NCBI GenBank assembly: GCA_037178625.1
Contig: CM074130.1
Coordinates: 4,278,001 to 4,342,000, forward strand
Direction of reading: 5' to 3'
Origin: Skeletonema tropicum
Lineage: Eukaryota > Bacillariophyta > Thalassiosirophyceae > Thalassiosirales > Thalassiosiraceae
DNA length: 64,000 nt
Shown here: positions 34,208-44,680 of the stretch, piece by piece
How the letters are laid out: every line of letters starts with the position of its first letter
Position numbering within the stretch: the stretch's first letter is position 1
Program-made: the position numbers and the translations under genes
The notes under the pieces: generated by a model
Databases searched by the model: none
The model's input: the letters and a program-made list of their open reading frames with translations, nothing else
Told to the model about the DNA's origin: nothing

Positions 34208-35563
34208 CTACTTTGCATCATCATTGCCACTCTTCCGGTTACCACCATCGAAAACACCAACGACACCATCCCTTTGCAACAGGGCACCCACGACATCATC
34301 CAAGGCACCACGTAATCTCCCAATAGTGTATCCCGAATTTCGATTGTACTTGTACAATCCATAAAACAGATCAAAGGAATCAGCGTTAGTTGTTTCAATC
34401 AATTTCAACACACTCTGAAACCCCGTGGTGTCAATGGGAGTAGCTTTGAGTCCTTGTATACCAAGAATCCGTCCGACGAGATGTGTAATAAATTGTGAAT
34501 TGGCCGAGTACGAATCGTGGTCCGAACAACGCATTGGGATCATGTTGCAACCCTCTTCTTCCCAAATGCTCAGGAATCGTTCCATTCGATCCATCCCTTC
34601 GATGTGTTCTTCGCTGATAGTATCAAGTTGTGGGGTCGTTTCTTGTCCTTCGAAGTCTGGATCAAGAATTACTTTGTTTATCCTGGTCTTTTCGTACACG
34701 AATGTTTGTCCTCTCCAGCCGTTCTTGGCAGAGTCTGGCCCGAACACTGGAGTTAAACGAGTGCATTGTGAGAATGATAATCATAAAATGACGCGTTTTT
34801 ATTATACGAGCAATTCAAACAGTGACTTACTCGGATGCGTACACAATATGTCACATTCTTGAGGCAATAAATCCAATAATATCTCTCTCGGATGCTCCTT
34901 GACACTTGCCACATCCACAATCAACGGACATGAACTTGCTCCTCCTCCATTAAGCTGCATCTTTTTCTCCAACAACGGCACTAAGTCCAGCACTGTATCC
35001 TTAAAACTCACAATGGAAGTTGCAAGTACAATCACATCCAACTGTTCCTCCAGCACAAATGATTCCAATGTTGAGACGTATGTAACACCCATTTCCGACG
35101 CAATGCCTGTATAGTTTGTCCGTGAAGTTGCAACCACATGTCCATATTTGGTGAAACTGCTTGCAATGAACTGGCCGAATCGTCCAAAGCCGACTATACC
35201 AATGGAAAGTGGTCGTGATCGTAGCACTGCTAATTTTTGTTGGCGTATCGAGTCTAGAAGTGAGGAGAGTCGTTGTTCTTCTTTCTTGAGACGTTCTAGT
35301 TCTCCATTGCTGGAGTTAATGGTGATGCCATCGTCTTTTTCATTATTATCTTGTGTTGAGCTGAAAAGAACGGAGGTTGTAGGCAACATCTGCACTCTCC
35401 TCTGTTGTGATAGTATTGCTGCTCTTTTGCCATTTCTGGAGCTGCCGCCCTGCGACCAAGCAGAAACGACGCAGTGCTGATTTGCTTCTTCTACGCCGAC
35501 AACAATGCCAATGAAGGCTATCAGAAATTTCATACTCGTTGGTATATGTTTAGAGGACCTCAT
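34208..35563 (-). CDS. Arogenate/prephenate dehydrogenase, probably plastid-targeted
   Basis: Last step of tyrosine synthesis: oxidative decarboxylation of arogenate (or prephenate) with NAD(P). Exon 1 is 35563-34831 and exon 2 is 34746-34208; the 84-nt intron (GTAAGT to TCCAG) splits the Met codon of HPMFGPDSAKNGW, the family signature. Total 423 residues. The dinucleotide fold is at about 120 (IGIVGFGRFGQFIASSF), followed by DVASVKEHP and CDILCTHP. The N-terminus MKFLIAFIGIVVGV...CVVSA|WSQGGSS reads as a signal peptide followed by an S-A|W transit-peptide junction, the diatom plastid signal with W in place of F. Substrate preference (arogenate or prephenate) is not decided. Confidence 0.9.
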
Positions 35564-35694
35564 CTCTCTGCTAATATTTACACCAACAATACTGGACGAC
35601 CAACGACCAACGACATCTGTAAGAGCTGGACCAAAGCAAATCGGACCTGGAGTGTTTTCTTAGTTCAGAGAATTCGATGGCCGGGGAGCAGGGA

Positions 35695-36205
35695 TACTGT
35701 ACGTTTGCCCTCAAATCCTACCTTTGACTTCAATTGAGGGAGTTAGTGGACAAATAAGGTATCAATGAGCTTCTACAGACAAAATAAATAACATTGACGC
35801 TTTGTAATAGGGTCAACATCCTAGTAGTTACTGAGTTATGGCTAGTCGTAGGGAGCACATTTTCACCATGGTTGTGTCGTTTTAGATGCCATTATCGGAG
35901 ATGAGTCAGGCCAAAAACTTTTGGTTTCCAAATTGTACGTAGGATTAGGTATAACAGTGCCAGTTACTGTCACACAGACAAAACTAAATTGGACTTAACC
36001 CTAACCCTAACCCCAACTCAAGTTATGCTCTGACAAGCACTTTTGAAGTAAAGGAGTGCAAAAATATTAATTTTGGGCTTCGTCACGCCACTCCACTCAT
36101 TCCGACGTGTGGCGTGACGAAAAGAATTTCCGAAAAATTCCTTCTGGAAGCTACAAAAAGTGCCTGTCAAAATTTTATGTAGGATTTGAGAGCAAACGTA
36201 CAGTA
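35695..36205. mobile_element. MITE of the TACTGTACG family, copy B
   Basis: The left end TACTGTACGTTTGCCCTCAA (35695 on) and the right end (36180-36205) are complementary over about 26 bases with one mismatch. Internal phrases match copy A (GGAGTTAG, GGTATCAATGAG, TTCACCATGGTT). A telomere-like run (TTAACCCTAACCCTAACCCC, 35995-36014) lies inside. About 0.5 kb, no gene. Confidence 0.85.
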
Positions 36206-37447
36206 CGATACAATACCTGGTCCGAAAAAACGTAGGTATGTACCTACGTATTGGGTATGTAATTAATACCCATCCGTATTTTCGAATGGGTACGTATTAC
36301 ATGGTTACGTACCCACTACCTAGGTGACCCCGTTAGGTGCGAATTAGGTCCTTGAATGGGTACTTTTCTGAAGAATTTTGGTCATTTCAGGGGTAAATTT
36401 CGCAATTTTACGGGTATTTCGAGCTCTTTTGTACCTGATTAGGAGTACCCAGAAGGTAGTTATCCTTACTGTACTATTGAGTTAAGCTTGCAAGTTTTTT
36501 TTCAACATCAGGCTGATGGTGGCAAGTAAGGCATCGATAAGATCCTACTTACATAATGGCCAAGGGATGAAGATTACCACTGCAAGGAAGGTCAAAATCC
36601 TTCTATTTTCTGTGTTATGTATTGGGCTTTTTGTTGGTGCTGGTGGAGGAGTTTTAAGAAAAACGAAGGAGAAGAGGGGGAAAAGAGAAGGGAAAGAACA
36701 CTAGATAAGCTCTAGCTTTCAAATCAAATCTCATCAAGATTTAAGCTGATCGGATAGTATGGTCATGATAAGCTGTCGACAGAGTGCGTATCTCTGCAAA
36801 ACAAATGATATTATCTGTTGAAGGATCTAAAATGATGTGTAGTACATCATCTAATCTAATACCTAATATGATTTCAATTAGAATGAGGGAAGCCGAAGTA
36901 TGAATGTATCTCTTTTTACGTTTCTCTTCATAGATACGGAAGTTGGGGCTACCACTTCTACGAGTCATGATAGTATGACTCTAGAGATAAAGCCTCCATC
37001 TTTGGGAGAACATTGACAGTCGTTTTCAATACTGCCGTCGTTGAATGTTAGTGGAGTCCCTCATTGGTCGATACGTCATAATATTATCATCGACAGATGC
37101 CATCATGGTAGCCATTGGTATTCATAATGTCATCATGATAATATATCTTGTCGCGATTCCCACCAAATACATCGTAATGCCAACTTCAGATATAAGTGGT
37201 CAGTCAATCTACTCAGTTTAGACGCATCGTCGATATGTCGATATCGTGTCCACGGTCTCTCGAGCGTGACAATTTACATGTCAGTCTGTGACGAGACCTG
37301 AAGTGTGAGTTTTTCGAGTGATTTTAAATTTTTCGTTCGTCTCCGCCCAAACTCGTGTCGGCTCTACGGAATGATACTGGACAGAGTGGGCACTTACACT
37401 TGATACGAATGAAATAAAACAGTAAATTTATATAATTATCAATCTAT
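36206..37447. other. Gene-free stretch with GTACGT-rich inverted words
   Basis: Between 36225 and 36330 there are many short palindromes (GGTATGTACC, GGGTACGTA, TACGTACCC), probably another foldback element. A small open frame at 36516-36704 has one hydrophobic stretch but no recognisable family. Nothing else supportable up to 37447. Confidence 0.5.
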
Positions 37448-38629
37448 TCATCGTACAGTTCCATCGACTGCGTCAGTTTCTTCACTTTTGATCTTGTGAC
37501 GTTCGTTTTGGTGGATTTTCAGTGCACGTTCTCCGATAAATCGCTGTCTACATCCACAACAAACATGAATTCGTGTATCCATCTTCATGTAAGCACTGCG
37601 CAATGCCTCATCTTCGTGTTCAAAGTCATCCTGAACTCGAAGTGACGGGCATTCATTCATCTGTAATTCCCAATCAAGCAATACCTCCTCCTCCTGCTGC
37701 TCTTCATTTTCTTCTTCCTGAGGAGCTTCTTCTACAGCGGTCGGCTGCTGTGTCCTAACGACTTTGGCACGCTTCGATTTTGTAGCCTTCAACATGGCTT
37801 TAATACCTTCCCATATCCACGAGGCGCTTTCAAATTGTAAAGCTTTCATTATCAATTCGTTTCGACGTTTCCCTCTCACTTGGCAGTGCCTCCTCGACAT
37901 CTTATTCCTTCTTGGGTGAAAACTCTCAATACTCTCCTCCGCCACATCACCAATACAGCGCCATAACTTGAGTGTGTTCACCAATACATCCGATAGCAGA
38001 GTGAACCATTTTAATTTGGTCGGTTCATCACTGCCGTCATCATCTCCCTTCTGTCTCCTCGGATTTGGTGTCTGACCAGCAGATCTTGGGCGGAAGCTAA
38101 CTTTTTTCGCAGTCGATACCAGCGCTGTTTTCTGTCTCTGTTTGCCTCGGGTTTTGTTGTAGCCATCCTCTCTCTTTCTTTCTTTGAGGAACTTTTGAAG
38201 ACGCTTCTTACTCCCTTCCCATAATTCAGTTTCATCATCAATGCCAAATGTCTCGGTCGGCGTGAGTCCCTGGACGTGGAAAAGTTGTTCTGTATCATTT
38301 GACAGTGAGCAAGCAATGTGGGTTGCTTTACCATCACTTCCAATATTGAGGTGTATGAAACGATCCATGCCATTTTCACACTCCCCGTATACATCCTCGT
38401 ATGGAATACAAATCTGCCCCGTTTTCGTCTCAAAAGCAGATTCCATCATGAATACGTCTACTTCTTTCATGCTGTTATTGCTTTCGTCGTATCCTCACAC
38501 CATGTTGAGAGGATCTTTCAAGGCTTCAAATTTGTGCCACGTTTCCATCACATTATCATTCCAGCCGACAATTTGAGCAATTGCCCTCCGCAGTGGGGCG
38601 TAAACCTTGAAGTTTTTGAAGACTTCCAT
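37448..38629 (-). pseudogene. Broken gene with C-terminal C2H2 finger, probably mobile-element derived
   Basis: From the ATG at 38629 the frame runs 394 codons to 37448 but contains an in-frame TGA at 38497-38495. It starts MEVFKNFKVYAPLRRAIAQI; this A-P-L-R-x-A-I pattern also occurs in the relic at 24.4 kb. After the stop come 340 open residues, with basic and acidic low-complexity parts, the stretch LWRCIGDVAEESIESFHPRR and a C2H2-like finger (HVCCGCRQRFIGERALKIHQ then NERH) near the end. If used, the ATG at 38470 would give the 340-residue product. Family not recognised; an old transposon gene is the best guess. Confidence 0.5.
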
Positions 38630-41600
38630 TGCAATACTTTCACACTACCCGCGAAATAGAAGAGGCTACAGCCGAAGCAGAATGTTACGGGTGGACGGAT
38701 TCACGATATCTTTATGAGGGGGGTGATGAGAGGACTCTCTCCAGCACCAGCAGTGGAGACACTGATATTTGGACTAAACGCAGAAGATTTTATGCACATG
38801 AAATATGGAACTGGTGACTAGGCATTGTTGATTTTGCCGGCACCTCAAAATGTTGGGCCCATCATGTTGGCAAAGGGTAGTAGCGTCAAATTTGGTTGGG
38901 TTTTCGAGGTGCCGGCATAATGGTGATGACGGCCTATGGGTCTGAAAAGGGGTAATGATTCGCTAACAACGTGCTAGTTAATTCCGCGCAACAGGGTGTC
39001 AAAAAAGGTTTTTTTGAGGTTTTTTTTTTAAATCGAGTTGGCCTCGTTTTCATGTAAATGTCCGTTCGCGACCCTCTCGAGAGACCGTGTGTCCGCGAGA
39101 AATATGCACACAAACTCATCATGATGCATAACACTTTGTCTTTCTCTTCTACTTTTTATTTATTCTCGTCGACAGCAAACCCCAGAAAAATTAAATTTTA
39201 ATTGATTGTCATCTGCGAGGTCCTGAAAATTAATTGACAATTACAATTAATTGCAATTAATTTCAATTATCACAATTCCACTGCCTTAAATTCCTTGAGC
39301 CTTTCAAAACACAGTTTGGGCATTTGATCCGCATCATGTTCGTGCCAACATCATATTTACTATTGAGGCTGTCGTTCTCATAGTACTCGACGCCCATGCA
39401 CACGACAACTCCGTCCTTCGCTCCGATCTTTTGCTGCTCTTGTACAGCGTAGGCAGACATAGTGGTGATGGAGGATTCCAATGCACAGGGAAGTTGTGTC
39501 CTGCTAAGCGTGCAGCCATAGCGGAGGAATGAGTGCGGCTGTGCGGTGGGGCTGGGGTGGGTGCTGTGCGTGGCAAAAAACACGTCACACACCTGATGCG
39601 CTGGAAGCTGAAAGAAATGATGAGGAACAAGACCTAACAAGACTCTGACAACACCGATCAAGACAAAAATTGTACAAATACTTCACAATTATCGAGCTGA
39701 AAAACACTAAAAATTAATTGGCAATTGCAATTAATTGCAATTAATTGCAATTGCAATGAATTGTTTCGGGGGTTTGGTCGACAGCATGAAGATAGAATCA
39801 GAATTGTTTGGCTGCTTGCAGCATCTCTGTGGGTTGTATGATGTTGTGAGTGTCTACATCGTAGCTGAAGACAGTTTGTGCGCATTATCGATACTGTAAG
39901 ATGAAATAGAAATATCCATCAGCCGTTAAGCTCAAAAAACAGTGGTGCTGTCCTCATTGATTGTGTGTTATCGTATTGATTTGCGCATGCTTTGTTGTTG
40001 TGTGTATTGCGTCGTGTCGTGGGAATGCAGAGGAGTATGCACCACACACCATACACTAACATCTCATAGCATTATCGTACATTGAGTGCTATAGTGTGTC
40101 TCTACTTTCACCCTTAGATCGTTATATGCAAGACGTCTCTTTACCCATCGTCACATCAACAAAAGTCACTCAGATATGCTATCTTATGCGTTGAGTTCAA
40201 GTTGTGTCACCGACGAGAATCCGGAGCAATTGATGATGTTGGGCATCGCACCAGCCGCCTCTGCCCCCTGCCATTTTACTAGTTTAATAATGATGCTTCT
40301 ATCGACATGCAACGTGGCAAGAAGTTGTTGGAGGCCTTCTATCTCTATTGTACCACGGTTCCGTGGTTGTACTCTCTCTGTTATGACATAGATGTCATGT
40401 TGACATTGTCGGGCTGCGCTCAATTCGAAATGGTCGATTTCTCGTTTCTCGCAACCTAGGGGACGGTCGTACTGATTCCTATTGACTTGTGTAAGTAGAG
40501 GTAGGTTGACCTAGGGGAGGGTCATACTAATTCCTATTTTTTTGTGTACGTTGACCGTCGGGTAGGTCTCCACCAGCACCAACAGCAGCCTGTTATTGAG
40601 GGTCGTAGGAAGCCATTTTTCACCATGGTCTGGGTCCATTTTTGATGATTGATGGCAAGTGAGTACCGCATCTACATAGGAACTAGTATAAATGAAACCG
40701 GTTTTGTTTTTTTTATCGGAAGCCACACTCATTGACACAACTTCAAGTTGGAGAAATTTGGAGGAGGTTGCTTAATTGTGCGACGCTTAGCACTTTTGCT
40801 ACCCACATAAAGACAAACGGCGGTTAGACAATCGCGCGAAGGGAGAACTGACAAGCGCGACGCTACTGTTCTATTGACTTCAGCTTGCAAGTCGAATCAT
40901 TAAAAACACCCAATACCCAAAAAAAACCCTCGGGAATCCCAATGAAGCGCGCCCATCAGCTGATCGTGAGATCGGTCCAGGACAGATCATTCAATTTCAA
41001 TAAAATGCGCGCCACGACCCCAATATCTTCGGTGGAGTAGGCTCCGCTGCACACTGCTGCACATCTCTGCGAACAGATCACTTCTAGGCGCTTATTTACC
41101 CTTGTTAGGCGACAATAATTGACTCGGTGGCAACATACAATGCTGTGTTGTGCGACGTTGACAAGCTGAAGCTTACTATGTTTCGAGAGCACATCGGATA
41201 CAGCTCTTAGCTCCCACAGCGTTGACATTGGCAGAGTTGAGGATACTTTTGCATGCTGTGGAGGTGAAGAGGAATCGATTAACCATCTCAATCTCAACCA
41301 CAGATGACAGTGGTCGACAAAAGTGGTAGCACCAGTCACCAGTTGACCAACCTCTTATCAAATACCGCCTTAGCGCACTTCTTTCAGCCATAGTACGTCT
41401 TCTAGATTCGTTTACAACACTCCATGATCTAGTGGGATGCTTTCGTAACAGGTCATAATTGATCCGTGTCAAGAAGTTGAAAATTGATCTCATTTCATCT
41501 CGCTCAAGACCTCCGCATCGGCATCCAATTGTCCATCATCCCCCCTACACTTGTACCGCACATCACCCCACCGAAGATTTCCAGTCCCGTTGATCTGTTA

Positions 41601-42166
41601 AGTATCTTTACGCCATCCATCCTGCATGAGAAGGTGGCGAGCTGCTCTCTATCAGTCTCTCTCTCTCTCTCTCTCTCTCATAATGACGACGAGGATTTCA
41701 GCCACGGCCACCGCGTCATCAAAACCGTGGAGATCTATAAGCTTTATATTGTTTTGACATTAAGAAGCTTTATATTGTTTTGACATTGAGAATGAGTAAT
41801 TTTTTAAGTTATTTTTGTTTTGACATTGAGAAAATAGTTTTGTACGTGCGTATTTAGGAACTCATACAACTTTGGGCGGGAGGGTTCTCATCCTCCATGC
41901 CCGCCGGCCATTCATCAACAAGACCAACTCATGGGTGGCATCCGGCTTGCGTGAGTTGTGGCACTGGCCGCCCATAGTAACACAAAATAAAGAGGACGAT
42001 GAACACTATCAAGGAAAAGAGACATGACAGCAGTGCTCCAACTGCTGCGGCGATAAGGGAAATTTCGGTGTCTCACGTCGACTTTAAGCCAGCGCCCAGA
42101 TAGAAAGAGAAAAAATGCAGGAGATGATGCTGAGGGCTGCCGGCTGTATGATGGGATCGTTGGACG
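38630..42166. other. Repeat-rich gap without a supportable gene
   Basis: Contains: the 12-bp inverted repeat TGCCGGCACCTC at 38835-38846 and 38906-38917; AATTGCAATT-rich tracts at about 39197-39270 and 39715-39765 flanking a 132-codon minus-strand frame (39263-39661, CPNC motif, unrecognised); a 39-bp direct repeat (40455-40493 and 40510-40548) next to TTTTTCACCATGG, a weak relative of the TACTGTACG family; a CT run at 41659-41680; and a tandem TTTATATTGTTTTGACATT repeat at about 41740-41790. Confidence 0.55.
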
Positions 42167-43187
42167 GTGGAGAGTAATATTGATCAATGTATTGTATCTT
42201 CTACAGACTCTGGTCCGTTGGATTACACAGACTCTCATTATGTCGAAAACGTGAAAGATGTGTATGATGCGCTTGTGCATCACTTCGAGAAAGGGGAGCA
42301 CAGAAATGTGCAGTTGGCTGGCAAGAATCCCATACACAAGTACAAGTTCTTTCTGAATACTTTTGACTACAAACCAATTGAGAGGCCACTCAACGAAAAG
42401 TTTATCACCCTGGAAGGAATAACGAAACACTATCAGATTGCTGTTGCTAATGAAGGTATAGTTAATATGCGTCAGAAGCCATGTTGGTGTCCAGGATGCA
42501 TGACAGCTCTGAGCAAACCCTCATCGGGCTGGACGACCCCGTATCAAATAGCAGGATGCAAATCTCTCTCCCGTCGACATGGTGCAAATGATACTGCATA
42601 TGAATTCACAAAACACGCTTGCACCGAAGACAGCCGGCCGAAATGTTGCTGAAGTTGCTGGACAAATCCGTCATGAACGTTCAACGCTGAACAATGTTTG
42701 TGCGGAGTTGACTGTTGGGGAATGGATTCTATTTCACGGCAAAGATGTTAATGGTAATGAAGACCCTGACCAACCAATCTGGCTTGGTCGGGTGATGCCG
42801 AATCCTGCTTGGGGTGGGCAAGGCGTGCTTCGGAATACGACAGGCACAGCCAAACGATATGATATGGGTATCGAGGTGCAAAACACCGAAGTTGCAATAT
42901 ATGTTCAATTGTACGAGAAGATGGACTTGAACTCTGATGAACGCAAATATCGCGTCAATGGAACATTGACACCGTCACCGTCACCGTCAGTCCAAAATAA
43001 TCAACTTTTGCTTCATACTGGACTCAAGATCAAGATGCAGCAGGTGCTTGGAGATTCCAATCCTGTTCCTGTGGCAAGAAATCGACCAGGATCTGACAGA
43101 CAGCGACGAACGACGCAGCTGCATCTTCCAGTTTGGGAGAGTATGCTCGACCAAGGCAAAATGATCGAAGCAGTTACGAGAGATTGA
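42167..43187 (+). pseudogene. Mobile-element-type gene remnant in two frames
   Basis: The first frame (42167-42652) has HFEKGEHRNVQLAGKNPIHK, FITLEGITKHYQIAVANEG and a possible zinc site CWCPGC. The second (42579-43187) continues with AGRNVAEVAGQIRHER and IWLGRVMPNPAWGGQGVLR. They read as one protein broken by a frameshift near 42600-42650. The start of the gene is missing. I associate this kind of sequence with multicopy transposon genes of diatoms but cannot name the superfamily. The ending SRSKPVP-like basic tail and stop at 43187 look natural. Not a host gene as far as can be judged. Confidence 0.5.
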
Positions 43188-44302
43188 CACAATAAGGAAT
43201 ACGGTATTGTATGGGAGATGAACAAGTCGGATCGTGACTTTGCACTTAGTAGGCGCGAGTTATTGCATATAACTTTTTCATTTCACACTTATGCACTTAG
43301 ATCTTTGTGGATTCAGACTCAGCTCACTGAGAGCAGCAATTTAAGCGAATAAAAAGTATGAGTAATGTATGAGGTGACTGAGAAGTAACAAAAGGGGCAA
43401 AAGTGGCTAGGCTGGCCATAGACTTAGCCTCAGAGCAATTCGGTCCAGTCATTGCAGCAGCACTAAAGTCTTTCCACTCCTGGTTGCAGTTCTCTCCACA
43501 GCACACAGCACAGTCGCAACGAGCACACCACTCCCAAATCAGAATTACCCATCATGAACAAAGATTCGTCAATGTTCTCTAACCTCTGCACCAAGGCATT
43601 GTGGGTCTCCTCTTCTATAATTCTGAGACTGAGATGGATACATTACCAGTCCCAACATAATAATTACCACCACAACCACATGCTCGTCCAATTTGAACCA
43701 GTGTGTTGACTTGTACATATGAGTACATCCAGCAATAATTTACACCCCCTGAATCAGCAAATCGATTCTTTCACAATTTTGTTAGAGACTTCAGTTACAG
43801 AGCAGCTCTCATGGCCAAAATGAAATTTCAGGGGCCCGAATTCTGCGCTTCCGTCCTCTCCTCGCTCAGGCCAGATTTGTGCATGATCAAGCCGAGCACT
43901 TGTACTAAATTCAGCCTATTACTTGAGTTTAGTCTCTATAGATACCGTAGGGGAAAATTGACCCACTCTTCTCACCCCATTGCTACAAAGTCCAGCGTCT
44001 CACAGACATATCCTATTGGGGTACCTTAATCGTTTGGGTTTGGAGTACAGGCCAGTGCTTGTCGTCCAAGCTCTGAGCCCGCCCAGCGAATTTGTTCGCT
44101 AGGACAAATGGAGGGATGCGTAATCGCGACCCACTCCATAAACCTGCCGATAGTTCCCCGACGGCTCCCGACGGACTGTCCCGTGCACCGCACGACTGTA
44201 ACCCAAAATTATTTGGGAAGCGAAGGCTTCGCCTTAAAATCGGGTACTTATGGTAGGTAACAACCGAAAATAACCCAGGATCGGGTGGATGGGAAAAATT
44301 AG
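43188..44302. other. Gene-free stretch before segmental duplication copy 2
   Basis: No supportable gene or clear repeat pair. The C/G-rich part 44040-44280 includes short palindromic words (CCCGACGGCTCCCGACGG). The duplication begins at about 44303. Confidence 0.5.
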
Positions 44303-44680
44303 GCCCAACACATTGGCCAACGCATTGGGCTTGTTATTTTTAACTTAGGGGCTGAATTTTGTCTATCTAGAAAAAGGATTAAATAATTGTGCGACAAACA
44401 GACGTCTTCTCCGCTTGACAGACCCACAGTTAGTACATCCATGCGCACAAGATCTCCAGGCTGGTCTGTTTGGGGTTTTAGATAGAGCGAGCGATCGGGC
44501 CAATGGCGCGAGCTCAAAATCCACTTTTCGTCGTCTAAAACCCCGCAGCACAACATGCCATAAAAAGTATAAGTATTGGATCGACAACAGTTGACAAACT
44601 GGATCGACAACATAACAGTTGATACTACTACCTCCTCCTGGTCTCCTCCTCCTATTCATCACCCGCTTGCAATCTCTAGG

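Noticed and set aside
38495..38497. Selenocysteine codon in the C2H2-tailed gene
   Set aside because: No selenoprotein family match and no hairpin recognised downstream; the neighbourhood is full of dead element genes.
42900..43225. Minus-strand frames ending near 42987 and 43013
   Set aside because: Shadows of the plus-strand relic, without any family pattern.
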